From: Pseudomonas oryzihabitans
GTDB lineage: Bacteria; Pseudomonadota; Gammaproteobacteria; Pseudomonadales; Pseudomonadaceae
Direction: 5' to 3'
DNA length: 64,000 bases
Assembly (NCBI RefSeq): GCF_024652905.1
Contig: NZ_CP102428.1
Span: forward strand, 2,988,501 to 3,052,500
Part shown: in pieces, positions 18,871 through 28,073 of the stretch
Layout of the letters: each line of letters starts with the position of its first letter
Position numbering within the stretch: the first letter of the stretch is position 1
Translations under genes and position numbers: made by a program
Notes under the pieces: generated by a model
The model's database searches: none
What the model was told of the DNA's origin: nothing
Seen by the model: the letters and a program-made list of their open reading frames with translations, nothing else

Positions 18871-20319
18871 ATGCAGAGAGTCGACTTCGACGGCACCTTC
18901 GCCGGCTGGCGCAAGGAGGCGCGCCGGTTGCTCCAGGCGGGTATCGCCCCGGCCCAGGTGAGCTGGCAGGAGAGTCGCGGCCTGGGCGATCTGTTCGACG
19001 AACCGGCCGAGGCCACGCCGCCGCCGCCCAGCGGCGCCATACGTATCCCGCCGCAACTGGCCGAAGCCCTGACCTATGCCGCCTGCTTTCGCAGCGATGA
19101 TCGCTGGGCGCTGCTCTACCAGGTGCTCTGGCGGGTCGCCCGGGGCGAACGTGCGGCGATGCTGGCCGGTGACGAAGACGGCAGCGAATTGCAGCGTCGG
19201 GTCAAGGCGATTCGCCGCGAGATCCACCATGTGCACGCCTTCCTGCGCTTTCGACCGCGTGCGGAGAGCGCGGGGCCGCCGGCCTGGGTGGCCTGGCACC
19301 AGCCGGCCCATGACGTCCTGGCCCTGGCGGCGCCGCATTTCTGCGACCGCATGGGCAACAGCAGCTGGCTGATCGCGACCCCCGAGGCCGCCGCGCTCTG
19401 GGATGGCCAGGCGCTGCAACTGGTGGAGCCCTGCCCCGCCGAGCTGCAGCAAATGGCGCGGCAGACGCCGGAAGACGATGACCGCAACGCCGGCGACGAA
19501 CTCTGGCGCGCCTATTACCGCAGCACCTTCAATCCGGCGCGGGCCAATCCACGCACCCTGAGGGGTAACATGCCGGCGCGCTTCTGGAAGGACCTGCCGG
19601 AAGGGCCGCTGATCCCGGCGCTGCTCAGCGAGGCGCGAGCCGGTGCCCAGCGCCTAGCCCAGGCCGAGGCGGTGGGTCGCCAGGGCGGTCGCGAGGTATT
19701 GATCGCCGCCGAACGCGCCCAGCCGGAACGCCCGCTGCCCACCACCCTCGACGAGTGCCGCCGCTGCGAGTTGTGGGAAAAGGCTACCCAGCCGGTGGCC
19801 GGCGAAGGCCCGCGCACCGCCCGCATTCTGCTCTTGGGCGAGCAGCCCGGCGATCAGGAAGACCTGGCGGGTCGCCCCTTCGTCGGACCGGCCGGGCAGG
19901 TGCTGATGGCGGCGCTGGCCGAGGCGGGCCTCGCGCGCAGCGAGGTGTTCCTGACCAATGCGGTCAAGCACTTCAAATGGATTCCCCAGGGCAGGCGACG
20001 CAAGCACGTCACCCCGGGACCGGAGATCGCGCCCTGCCGCTACTGGCTAGAGCAGGAACTGCGCGACATCCAGCCGACCGTGGTGGTGGCCCTGGGCTCG
20101 ACCGCCCTGGAAGCCTTGCTCAAACGCAAGCCACGGGGCCTGGCGCAATTCATGGGCCGACCACTGCGGCTGGACGAGCGCTGGATCATTGCCACCTATC
20201 ACCCCTCTTACATCCTGCGCACCCCGGACGCCGAGCAGCAGGAGCAGGCACGCCAGGCGCTGGTCGCCGCTCTGCGCGAGGCCAGGACCCTGGCCGCCGA
20301 GAACGAAGACGAAGGCTAG
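18871..20319 (+). CDS. DUF4130 / UdgX-type uracil-DNA glycosylase fusion
   Basis: 482 residues. Residues 1-270 form the DUF4130-type domain that always accompanies the radical SAM partner (RIPPQLAEALTYAACFRSDDRW, RAYYRSTFNPARANP). From about 290 it is a family-4-like uracil-DNA glycosylase: C296-X2-C299 as cluster ligands (CRRCELWEKATQ), GEQPGDQEDLAGRPFVGPAG at 323 onward, NAVKHFKWIPQGRRRKHV, CRYWL, and HPSYILR with His444. The insert GRRRKHV corresponds to the UdgX loop (KRRIH in mycobacteria), with His379 at the place of the His that bonds covalently to uracil-derived abasic DNA. The start immediately follows the upstream stop. The stop overlaps the convergent pilU stop in CTAG. DNA repair or damage capture is likely. 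Confidence 0.9.
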   Translation: MQRVDFDGTFAGWRKEARRLLQAGIAPAQVSWQESRGLGDLFDEPAEATPPPPSGAIRIPPQLAEALTYAACFRSDDRWALLYQVLWRVARGERAAMLAGDEDGSELQRRVKAIRREIHHVHAFLRFRPRAESAGPPAWVAWHQPAHDVLALAAPHFCDRMGNSSWLIATPEAAALWDGQALQLVEPCPAELQQMARQTPEDDDRNAGDELWRAYYRSTFNPARANPRTLRGNMPARFWKDLPEGPLIPALLSEARAGAQRLAQAEAVGRQGGREVLIAAERAQPERPLPTTLDECRRCELWEKATQPVAGEGPRTARILLLGEQPGDQEDLAGRPFVGPAGQVLMAALAEAGLARSEVFLTNAVKHFKWIPQGRRRKHVTPGPEIAPCRYWLEQELRDIQPTVVVALGSTALEALLKRKPRGLAQFMGRPLRLDERWIIATYHPSYILRTPDAEQQEQARQALVAALREARTLAAENEDEG

Positions 20320-21458
20320 CGGAAGCGCTTGGGCGGATCGTCGCCCATGTCCACCGAGAGGTTGCGGGTGAGCTGATTGAGGTGATCGGCGTCCGTTTCC
20401 GACCCCAGCTTGATCATCAGCCGCAGGTCGTTGGCGGAATCGGCGTGGGCCAAGGCCGCTTCGTAGCTGATCTCGCCGTCGCGATAGAGACCATAGAGCG
20501 ACTGGTCGAAGGTCTGCATGCCCAGTTCGCCGGATTTCTTCATCAGCGCCTTGAGTTCGTGCACCTCGCCCTTGCGGATCAGGTCGGCGGCCAGCGGGGT
20601 GTTGAGCAGCACCTCGATCACGGCACGACGGCCCTGGCCATCGGTGGTGGGCACCAGTTGCTGGGCGACGATGCCCTTGAGATTGAGCGACAGGTCCATC
20701 CAGGTCTGGCTGTGCCGATCGGCCGGAAAGAAATGGATGATGCGATCCAGCGCCTGGTTGGCGTTGTTGGCGTGCAGGGTGGCCAGGCACAGGTGACCGG
20801 TCTCGGCGAAGGCCAGGGCGTGCTCCATGGTGTCCCGGCTGCGGATCTCGCCGATCATGATGACGTCCGGCGCCTGGCGCAGGGTGTTCTTCAGGGCCAC
20901 CTCGAAGGATTCGGTGTCGATGCCCACCTCGCGCTGGGTGACGATGCACCCCTGGTGCTGGTGGATGTACTCGATGGGATCCTCGATGGAGATGATGTGC
21001 CCCGCCGAGTTCCTGTTGCGATGGCCGATCATGGCCGCCAGCGAGGTGGACTTGCCGGTGCCGGTGGCGCCGACGAAGATCACCAGCCCGCGCTTGGTCA
21101 TGGCCAGCTTCTTGATGATCTCCGGCAGGCGCAGCTGCTCGACCGTGGGAATGTTGACCTCGATGCGGCGCAGCACCATGCCCACCAGGTTGCGCTGGTA
21201 GAAGGCGCTGACCCGGAAGCGACCGATGCCGCGGGCGCTGATGGCGAAGTTGCACTCGCGCTTCTGCTGGAATTCCTGCCGCTGCTCGTCGTTCATCACC
21301 CCCAGCACGATGGCTCGGCACTGATCCGGCGTGAGCGAATCCTTGGTGACCGGCGTCATGCGCCCGTTGATCTTCATCGAAGGGGGCACGCCGGTGGTGA
21401 TGAAGAGGTCGGACGCCCCCTTGTCCACCATCAGCTGCAGGAACCTGTCGAAATCCAT
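20316..21458 (-). CDS. pilU: PilU, type IV pilus retraction ATPase
   Basis: Hexameric secretion-type ATPase that assists PilT in pilus retraction. 380 residues from ATG 21458 (MDFDRFLQLMVDKGASDLFI), which overlaps the pilT TGA by one base. Walker A is FVGATGTGKSTSLA, Asp box IEDPIEYIHQH, Walker B and following VIMIGEIRSRDTMEHALAFAETGHL, and the His box LCLATLHANNANQALDR. It differs from PilT in its longer C-terminal tail (SETDADHLNQLTRNL). The upstream open frame is not family-like. It is convergent with the UdgX gene with no terminator in between. Confidence 0.96.
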   Translation of the reverse strand: MDFDRFLQLMVDKGASDLFITTGVPPSMKINGRMTPVTKDSLTPDQCRAIVLGVMNDEQRQEFQQKRECNFAISARGIGRFRVSAFYQRNLVGMVLRRIEVNIPTVEQLRLPEIIKKLAMTKRGLVIFVGATGTGKSTSLAAMIGHRNRNSAGHIISIEDPIEYIHQHQGCIVTQREVGIDTESFEVALKNTLRQAPDVIMIGEIRSRDTMEHALAFAETGHLCLATLHANNANQALDRIIHFFPADRHSQTWMDLSLNLKGIVAQQLVPTTDGQGRRAVIEVLLNTPLAADLIRKGEVHELKALMKKSGELGMQTFDQSLYGLYRDGEISYEAALAHADSANDLRLMIKLGSETDADHLNQLTRNLSVDMGDDPPKRFR

Positions 21459-22492
21459 CAGAAGTTCTCCGGCGTCTTGGCCTTCTCGCGGGCCGCGTCG
21501 CGGCTGATCAGCCCCTTGGCCAGCAGCGCCTTGAGGCACATGTCCAGGGTCTGCATGCCCAGGCCGCCACCGGTCTGGATCGAGGAATACATCTGCGCCA
21601 CCTTGTCCTCGCGGATCAGGTTACGGATGGCCGGGGTACCGATCATGATTTCGTGGGCCGCCACCCGGCCGCCACCGACCTTCTTGAGCAGGGTCTGGGA
21701 GACCACCGCCTGCAGGGATTCGGACAGCATGGAACGCACCATGGACTTCTCTTCCGCCGGAAAGACGTCCACCACCCGATCGATGGTCTTGGCCGCCGAG
21801 GTGGTGTGCAGGGTGCCGAAAACCAGGTGCCCGGTCTCGGCCGCGGTCAGCGCCAGGCGGATGGTCTCCAGGTCGCGCAGCTCGCCGACCAGGATGATGT
21901 CCGGGTCCTCGCGCAGCGCCGAGCGCAGGGCCTCGGAAAAGCCCAGGGTGTCGCGGTGCACCTCACGCTGGTTGACCAGGCACTTCTTGGATTCGTGGAC
22001 GAATTCGATGGGATCCTCGATGGTGAGGATGTGGTGGTACTTGGTGTTGTTGAGGTAGTCGAGCATGGCCGCGAGGGTGGTGGACTTGCCCGAACCGGTC
22101 GGCCCGGTCACCAGCACCAGGCCGCGCGGGACGTCGGTGATCTTCTTGAACACCTCGCCCATGCCCAGCTCTTCCATGCTCAGCACCTTGGACGGAATGG
22201 TCCGGAACACCGCGCCGGCGCCGCGATTCTGGTTGAAGGCGTTGACCCGGAAGCGCGCCACGCCCGGCACCTCGAAGGAGAAGTCGGTCTCCAGGAATTC
22301 CTCGAAGTCCTTGCGCTGCTTGTCGTTCATGATGTCGTAGATCAGCGCGTGCACCTGCTTGTGCTCGAAGGCCGGCAGGTTGATGCGGCGCACGTCGCCG
22401 TCGACGCGGATCATCGGCGGCAGGCCGGCGGACAGGTGCAGGTCGGAGGCGCCTTGCCGCGCGGAAAAGGCCAGCAATTCGGTGATATCCAT
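21458..22492 (-). CDS. pilT: PilT, type IV pilus twitching motility ATPase
   Basis: Retraction motor of type IV pili at the cytoplasmic base. 344 residues, the exact usual length, starting at ATG 22492 (MDITELLAFSARQGASDLHL) with GGGAG upstream. Walker A is TGPTGSGKSTTLAAM, Asp box IEDPIEFVHES, VGELRDLETIRLALTAAETGHL, and His box VFGTLHTTSAAKTIDR. The C-terminal AIRNLIREDK motif, needed for retraction in PilT, is present. Co-transcribed with pilU. Confidence 0.97.
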   Translation of the reverse strand: MDITELLAFSARQGASDLHLSAGLPPMIRVDGDVRRINLPAFEHKQVHALIYDIMNDKQRKDFEEFLETDFSFEVPGVARFRVNAFNQNRGAGAVFRTIPSKVLSMEELGMGEVFKKITDVPRGLVLVTGPTGSGKSTTLAAMLDYLNNTKYHHILTIEDPIEFVHESKKCLVNQREVHRDTLGFSEALRSALREDPDIILVGELRDLETIRLALTAAETGHLVFGTLHTTSAAKTIDRVVDVFPAEEKSMVRSMLSESLQAVVSQTLLKKVGGGRVAAHEIMIGTPAIRNLIREDKVAQMYSSIQTGGGLGMQTLDMCLKALLAKGLISRDAAREKAKTPENF

Positions 22493-22618
22493 GGGACTCC
22501 CAGATGTCGAGCAAGCAGGTAGAATGCCGCGCAGCACTGGCGGTCTGACCTGGTCACCGCCACTCACTCATCCGGTACGCCGAGGCCTGCCGGATGCGCC
22601 GACGCAAGCAGGGGCTGA

Positions 22619-23314
22619 ATGTCCACGATAGCCGAGAATAGCGCAACCGTACTCGAACGCATCGCCGCCGCCAGCCGGACGGCAGGCCGCGATCCCGCGA
22701 CTGTCGGCCTCCTGGCGGTGAGCAAGACCAAGCCCGCCGCCGCCTTGCGCGAGGCCGCCGCCGCCGGCTTGCGCGACTTTGGCGAGAACTACCTGCAGGA
22801 GGCGCTGGACAAGCAGCCGGCGCTGGCCGACCTGCCACTGGTGTGGCATTTCATCGGTCCCATCCAGTCCAACAAGACCCGCGCCATCGCCAGCCACTTC
22901 GACTGGGTGCATTCGGTGGATCGCCTGAAGATCGCCCAGCGCCTGGCCAAACAGCGCCCGCCCGAGCGCGGGCCGCTGAACATCTGCCTGCAGGTCAACG
23001 TCAGTGGCGAAGCCAGCAAGTCCGGCTGCCACCCCGACGAGCTGCCGGCCTTGGCCGCGGCGGTAGGCCAGTTGCCCAACCTGCGCCTGCGTGGCCTGAT
23101 GGCCATCCCCGAAGCCACCGACGACCCGGCCAGCCAGCGCGCCGTCTTTGCCCGGCTGCGCACCATGAGCGAGACGCTGAACCTAGGCCTGGACACCCTG
23201 TCCATGGGCATGAGCCAGGATCTGGAAGCCGCCATCGCCGAGGGCGCCACCTGGGTCCGCGTCGGTACCGCCCTCTTCGGCGCCCGCGACTACGGCGTCG
23301 CCTCTTCAACCTAG
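22619..23314 (+). CDS. yggS: YggS, PLP-homeostasis protein
   Basis: COG0325 family PLP-binding protein without known catalysis, involved in pyridoxal phosphate balance. 231 residues. The PLP lysine is in VGLLAVSKTKPAAAL; other family motifs are FGENYLQEAL, WHFIGPIQSNKTRAIA, LSMGMSQDLEAAIAEGATWV and RVGTALFG. It is divergent from pilT and heads yggS-proC-yggT; proC starts 9 bp after its stop. A TAGAAT -10-like element is about 95 bp upstream. Confidence 0.95.
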   Translation: MSTIAENSATVLERIAAASRTAGRDPATVGLLAVSKTKPAAALREAAAAGLRDFGENYLQEALDKQPALADLPLVWHFIGPIQSNKTRAIASHFDWVHSVDRLKIAQRLAKQRPPERGPLNICLQVNVSGEASKSGCHPDELPALAAAVGQLPNLRLRGLMAIPEATDDPASQRAVFARLRTMSETLNLGLDTLSMGMSQDLEAAIAEGATWVRVGTALFGARDYGVASST

Positions 23315-23323
23315 GAAGTCTCG

Positions 23324-24142
23324 ATGAACGACACCCGCATCGCCTTCATCGGCGCCGGCAACATGGCCGGCGCCATCATCGGCGGCCTGCTCGCCCAGGG
23401 CGTGCCGGCCCGGCAGCTCAGCGCCAGCAATCGCAACCCGACCAAGCGCGAGGCGCTGGCCCGGGAGCACGGCATCCGCGTCGAGGCCAGCAACAGCGCC
23501 GTGCTCGCCGACGCCGACGTGGTGGTCCTGGGGGTCAAGCCCCAGGTGATGGGCGAGGTCTGCCAGGAGTTGGCTCCCCACCTGCGCCCGGACCAGCTGA
23601 TCGTCTCGGTCGCCGCCGGCATCACCTGCGCCAGCCTGACACGCTGGCTGGGCCAGCGCGCGCTGGTGCGCTGCATGCCCAACGTGCCTTCGCAGCTGCG
23701 CCTGGGTGCCAGCGGCCTGTTCGCCAACGACCAGGTCAGCGCCGAACAGCGCGCCCGCGCCCAGGAGATCCTGGCTGCGGTCGGCCTGGCCCTCTGGGTC
23801 GAGGAAGAACAGCAGCTGGACGCGGTCACCGCCGTCTCCGGCAGTGGCCCGGCTTATTTCTTCCTGCTGATGGAAGCCATGACCCAGGCCGGCACCAAGC
23901 TCGGCCTGCCGGCCGCGGTGGCCGAACAGCTTACCCTGCACACCGCCCGCGGCGCCGCCGCCATGGCCTGTCAGGGCGACCGCAGCCCCGAACAATTGCG
24001 TCGTTCGGTGATGTCCCCCAAGGGCACCACCGAACGCGCCATCGAAACCTTCCAAGCCGGGGCCTTCGCGGACCTGGTGGAAGAAGCCCTCACCGCCGCG
24101 GCCGACCGGGCTGCGGAACTGGCCCAGTTGCCGGATCGATAA
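23324..24142 (+). CDS. proC: Pyrroline-5-carboxylate reductase
   Basis: Final enzyme of proline synthesis, reducing pyrroline-5-carboxylate with NAD(P)H. 272 residues. The Rossmann motif is IAFIGAGNMAGAIIGGL, then VVVLGVKPQVM, VSVAAGITCASL, RCMPNVPSQLRLGASG, and the C-terminal signature VSGSGPAYFFLLMEAM with MSPKGTTERAIE. It sits between yggS and yggT with 9-bp gaps on both sides. Confidence 0.97.
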   Translation: MNDTRIAFIGAGNMAGAIIGGLLAQGVPARQLSASNRNPTKREALAREHGIRVEASNSAVLADADVVVLGVKPQVMGEVCQELAPHLRPDQLIVSVAAGITCASLTRWLGQRALVRCMPNVPSQLRLGASGLFANDQVSAEQRARAQEILAAVGLALWVEEEQQLDAVTAVSGSGPAYFFLLMEAMTQAGTKLGLPAAVAEQLTLHTARGAAAMACQGDRSPEQLRRSVMSPKGTTERAIETFQAGAFADLVEEALTAAADRAAELAQLPDR

Positions 24143-24151
24143 GGAGTATCC

Positions 24152-24745
24152 ATGTCCGCTTTCGCGCAAGCCCTCGTCTACGTCATCCAGACCCTCGGCA
24201 GTCTCTATCTGCTGATCATCCTGCTGCGCTTCATCCTGCAGCTGGTGCGGGCCGACTTCTACAATCCGCTGTCGCAATTCACCGTGCGCGCCACCCAGCC
24301 GCTACTCAAGCCCGTGCGGCGCATCATTCCTGGGTTCGGCGGCGTCGATCTGGCGGCCCTGGTGCTGGCGATCCTGGTCCAGCTGGCGCTGATGATGGTC
24401 GTGGTGGTGCTGCTCGGCGCCAGCATCGGCGGTCTGTTCCCTGCCTTGCTGATCTGGGCCCTGCTAGGCGTGGCTTCGCTGTTCCTCAAGGTGTTCTTCT
24501 TCGCCCTGATCGTCAGCGTCATCCTCTCCTGGGTCGCGCCCCAGACCCACAACCCCGCCGCCGAGTTGGTCAATCAGATCTGCGAGCCGCTGCTGGCCCC
24601 CTTCCGCCGCATCCTGCCGAATCTGGGTGGCCTGGATCTGTCGCCGATCTTCGCCTTCATCGTGATCAATCTGCTGGATCGCTTCGTCATCGGCCAGTTG
24701 GCCGCCGCCACCGGCATGCCGCAGATTCTCGCCCCCTTCCTCTGA
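24152..24745 (+). CDS. yggT: YggT family integral membrane protein
   Basis: 197-residue protein with two YGGT repeats, each two membrane helices plus the motif NPLSQFTVRATQPLLKPVRR (first) and NPAAELVNQICEPLLAPFRR (second). The family is linked to osmotic tolerance and membrane protein integrity, without a defined mechanism. AAGGAG stands 7 nt before the ATG. Last gene of the yggS operon; a 10-bp-stem hairpin follows 16 bp later. Confidence 0.93.
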   Translation: MSAFAQALVYVIQTLGSLYLLIILLRFILQLVRADFYNPLSQFTVRATQPLLKPVRRIIPGFGGVDLAALVLAILVQLALMMVVVVLLGASIGGLFPALLIWALLGVASLFLKVFFFALIVSVILSWVAPQTHNPAAELVNQICEPLLAPFRRILPNLGGLDLSPIFAFIVINLLDRFVIGQLAAATGMPQILAPFL

Positions 24746-24761
24746 CGCACCACTCGCGCAC

Positions 24762-24791
24762 CCGCCACGACCGCCCGCCGCGTCGTGGCGG
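24762..24791 (+). terminator. Hairpin between yggT and the dynamin-like gene
   Basis: CCGCCACGAC / GTCGTGGCGG with a 10-nt loop. There is no T tract, so it may be a partial terminator or processing hairpin in the leader of the next gene. Confidence 0.5.
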
Positions 24792-24862
24792 AGGCGGCAT
24801 TGACGTCCTCTGGACGCTGGGGCACCGTCCAGCCTTTGCTGTCCAGGTCAAGGAAGTCCCCT

Positions 24863-26821
24863 ATGGAACGCCTGTTCCGCCACGTCGATGCCTATGCCAC
24901 GTGGAAAGCCGAACTCGACACCCAATTGGGCCGCTACCGCGACTGGTTGCAGCGTAACCGCCTGGCCTCCCCGGCCCTGGACGCCGCCCTGGCCAGCTGC
25001 CAGAGCGAATTGCAGGCCGACGGCATCACCCTGGCCTTCGCCGGCGAGTTCTCCCGCGGCAAGACCGAGCTGATCAACGCCCTTTTCTTCGCCGACTACG
25101 GCCAGCGCATGCTGCCGTCCCAGGCCGGGCGCACCACCATGTGCCCCACCGAGATCTTCCATGACGCCGGGGCCGACGGGCCCTATCTGCAGCTGCTGCC
25201 CATCGACAGCCGCCTGGACGAACGCAGCCTGGCCGCCTGGCGCAAGACGCCCGAGGCCTGGCAGCGCTTCGCCCTGGACGACCGCCACCCGGACGCCATG
25301 GCCGCCTTGCTGGCCAAGGTCACCGAGACCCGCGAGGTGGAAACCGCCGCTGCCGTGCAACTGGGCTTCGACCCCGAGCAGTTGGAACAGCTCGACAGCG
25401 CCGGTCTGGTCAGCATCCCGGCCTGGCGCCACGCGCTGATCAGCATCGACCACCCGCTGCTGCGCCAGGGCCTGCGCATCCTCGACACCCCCGGCCTCAA
25501 CGCCCTGGGCGCCGAACCCGAACTGACCCTGTCGCTGCTGCCCCACGCCCAGGCCGTACTCTTTCTCATCGGTGCCGACACCGGCGTGACCGCTTCGGAC
25601 CTGGCGCTCTGGGAACAGTGCGTCAAGCCCTCCCTGGGCGATGCCCCGGAGCGGCTGTTCGCGGTGATGAACAAGATCGACAGCCTCTGGGACGACCTCG
25701 GCGGGGTCGCCCATGTCGCCCAGTCGCTGGAAAACGTCCGCCAGGCCAGCGCCCGGCAACTGGCGCTGCCGGCCGAGCACATCCTGCCGCTGTCGGCCAA
25801 GCAGGCGCTGCTGGGCAAGGTCCGCGGCGATCTGGAACTGCTCGCGCGCAGCCAGCTGGACAGCCTCGAACAGCTGCTCGCCGAACGCATCGTCGGCGCT
25901 CGCGAGCGTCTGTTGCAGCAGCGCATCGTGCAGCAGGCCAGTGGTCTGCTGGGCGCCAGCCGTACCCTCATCGAGCAGCGCCTGGAAGCCATTCGCGCCC
26001 AGTACGCGCAACTGGCCGACGAGGAATTGCCCGGTGCCGGCCTGGAATTGCAGACCGCCCGCACGCGCCAGGAATACGACCTCTACCACCGTCGCCTGCT
26101 GGATCTGCGTACCACCCAGAACATGCTGGCCGGCCAGCGCAAGCTGCTGACCGACCTGGTCGCGTCGGAGCGCCTGGACGCCCATCTGGACACCGCCCGC
26201 CGGGAATTCCACAGCAGCCTGACCACCGTCGGCATCAACCAGTCCATCGCCCGCTTCTTTCGCGTGGTCGAGCATGACCTGCTGGCCCTGGACAACGAGG
26301 CGGACCGGGCCAACAAGGTGCTCGGCGCGGTCTACCAGCGGCACAATGTCGAGAATCCGCTGCATCCCCTGGAAGCGCCGCGACTGCGCATCCGCCCCTA
26401 TGTCCGCGAGCTGCGCCAGCTGCAACTCAAGACCGAGGAGGTGCAGCGTCAGGTCAAGACCCTGCTCACCGAGCAGAGCGCCCTGGCCCGCCGCTTCTTC
26501 GCCACCGTGGCCCAGGAGGTCCAGGCGCTGCAGGAAGGCGCCCATGCCCAGGTGCTGCGCTGGAACGACGGCGCCCTGACCCCGCTGGTGCAGCACACCC
26601 GCGAGCAGAAGCAGCTGCTGGAAACCAGCATGCTGGCACTCAAGCAGCTCACCCAGCAAAACCTCAACAGCCAGGAGCAGGTGCGCCGGCTGCAGGTGCA
26701 CGAGGACGTCCTGCACGGGCAGCTCAGCGAGGTCAGCGACATGCTCAAGCAGATCAGCCGGCCGGCGCCGTCCCAGCGCCACGACAACGTGGTCGCCCTG
26801 CCGCTGGCGCGGGTCGGCTAG
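24863..26821 (+). CDS. Dynamin-family large GTPase
   Basis: 652 residues from ATG 24863 ([18 protein letters not shown]), with AGGA 9 nt upstream; the longer frame crosses the hairpin and is not preferred. The GTPase domain has G1 GEFSRGKT (61-68), G2-like [10 protein letters not shown]3 [10 protein letters not shown] and G4 VMNKID. After about residue 300 it is helical with many Gln/Glu/Leu stretches (for example [36 protein letters not shown]), like the stalk of bacterial dynamin-like proteins. No clear membrane segment. A function in membrane remodelling is family knowledge, not shown here. It stands alone, whereas many bacterial dynamins occur in pairs. Confidence 0.85.
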   Translation: MERLFRHVDAYATWKAELDTQLGRYRDWLQRNRLASPALDAALASCQSELQADGITLAFAGEFSRGKTELINALFFADYGQRMLPSQAGRTTMCPTEIFHDAGADGPYLQLLPIDSRLDERSLAAWRKTPEAWQRFALDDRHPDAMAALLAKVTETREVETAAAVQLGFDPEQLEQLDSAGLVSIPAWRHALISIDHPLLRQGLRILDTPGLNALGAEPELTLSLLPHAQAVLFLIGADTGVTASDLALWEQCVKPSLGDAPERLFAVMNKIDSLWDDLGGVAHVAQSLENVRQASARQLALPAEHILPLSAKQALLGKVRGDLELLARSQLDSLEQLLAERIVGARERLLQQRIVQQASGLLGASRTLIEQRLEAIRAQYAQLADEELPGAGLELQTARTRQEYDLYHRRLLDLRTTQNMLAGQRKLLTDLVASERLDAHLDTARREFHSSLTTVGINQSIARFFRVVEHDLLALDNEADRANKVLGAVYQRHNVENPLHPLEAPRLRIRPYVRELRQLQLKTEEVQRQVKTLLTEQSALARRFFATVAQEVQALQEGAHAQVLRWNDGALTPLVQHTREQKQLLETSMLALKQLTQQNLNSQEQVRRLQVHEDVLHGQLSEVSDMLKQISRPAPSQRHDNVVALPLARVG

Positions 26822-26871
26822 CGCTACCCGCTACCGTGGCGCGGCCCTTTACCGCCGCGCCACGCCTGCCC

Positions 26872-26900
26872 TTGCCGCTCCCGGCGGTGCTCTTTAGACT
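26872..26900 (+). promoter_or_regulatory. Sigma-70 promoter candidate for metX
   Basis: TTGCCG, 17-bp spacer, TAGACT; about 29 bp upstream of the metX start. Confidence 0.45.
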
Positions 26901-26928
26901 GGCGAGCCCCGCCCCGGACGAGCCGTCA

Positions 26929-28068
26929 ATGCCCAGCGTCATTCCCGAAGATTCCGTCGGCCTGGTCACCCCCGAGCTGCTTCACTTCAACGAGCCCCTG
27001 GCCCTGGCCTGTGGTCGCACCCTGCCGGCCTATGACCTGATGGTCGAGACCTATGGCGAACTCAACGCCAGTCGCAGCAACGCCGTGCTGATCTGCCACG
27101 CGCTCTCCGGCCATCACCACGCGGCCGGCTATCACAGCCTGGACGACCGCAAGCCCGGCTGGTGGGACAGCTGCATCGGTCCCGGCAAGCCCATCGACAC
27201 GCGCAAGTTCTTCGTGGTCGCCCTCAACAACCTGGGCGGCTGCAACGGCTCCACCGGTCCCAGCAGTCCCAATCCCGACACCGGTCGGGCCTATGGCGCG
27301 GACTTCCCGGTGCTGACCGTGGAAGACTGGGTCAACAGCCAGGCACGCCTGGCCGATCGCCTGGGCATCGCGCAGTGGGCGGCGGTGATCGGCGGCAGCC
27401 TGGGCGGCATGCAGGCGCTGCAGTGGACCATCAGCTATCCCGAGCGCATCCGCCACTGCCTGGCCATCGCCTCGGCGCCCAAGCTGTCGGCGGAAAACAT
27501 CGCCTTCAACGAGGTGGCGCGCCAGGCCATCCTCTCGGATCCGGACTTCCACGCCGGCCACTTCCAAGAAAAGGGTGTGATCCCCAAGCGCGGCCTGATG
27601 CTGGCGCGCATGGTCGGCCACATCACCTACCTGTCCGACGAGGCCATGGGCGAAAAATTCGGTCGCGAACTCAAGACCGACCAGCTCAACTACGACTTCC
27701 ACAGCGTCGAATTCCAGGTCGAGAGCTACCTGCGCTATCAGGGCGAGGAATTCTCCGGACGTTTCGACGCCAACACCTACCTGCTGATGACCAAGGCGCT
27801 GGACTACTTCGATCCGGCCCATGCCCATGGCGGCGACCTGGCCAAGACCCTGGCCGGGGTGCAGGCGCGCTTCCTGATCGTCTCCTTCACCACCGACTGG
27901 CGCTTCTCGCCGGCGCGTTCCAAGGAGATCGTCAACGCCCTGATGGCCGCGCGCAAGGACGTCAGCTACCTGGAGGTCGACGCGCCCCAGGGCCATGACG
28001 CCTTCCTCATTCCCATCCCGCGCTATCTGCAGGCCTTCTCCCACTACATGACCCGCATCGAGGTATAG
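26929..28068 (+). CDS. metX: Homoserine O-acyltransferase (MetX)
   Basis: Alpha/beta-hydrolase-fold transferase that acylates homoserine at the entry to methionine synthesis; in Pseudomonas the acyl donor is reported to be succinyl-CoA. ATG 26929 ([18 protein letters not shown]) gives 379 residues, the Pseudomonas length. The nucleophile Ser is in [29 protein letters not shown] and [13 protein letters not shown] are family motifs; Asp is in [10 protein letters not shown] and His in PQGHDAFLI. metW follows 5 bp later, the classic pair. Confidence 0.96.
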   Translation: MPSVIPEDSVGLVTPELLHFNEPLALACGRTLPAYDLMVETYGELNASRSNAVLICHALSGHHHAAGYHSLDDRKPGWWDSCIGPGKPIDTRKFFVVALNNLGGCNGSTGPSSPNPDTGRAYGADFPVLTVEDWVNSQARLADRLGIAQWAAVIGGSLGGMQALQWTISYPERIRHCLAIASAPKLSAENIAFNEVARQAILSDPDFHAGHFQEKGVIPKRGLMLARMVGHITYLSDEAMGEKFGRELKTDQLNYDFHSVEFQVESYLRYQGEEFSGRFDANTYLLMTKALDYFDPAHAHGGDLAKTLAGVQARFLIVSFTTDWRFSPARSKEIVNALMAARKDVSYLEVDAPQGHDAFLIPIPRYLQAFSHYMTRIEV

Positions 28069-28073
28069 CTGCC

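Noticed and set aside
16894-19452. 852-codon minus-strand frame
   Set aside because: Antisense to the NlpC, radical SAM and UdgX genes, which all have clear motifs and starts.
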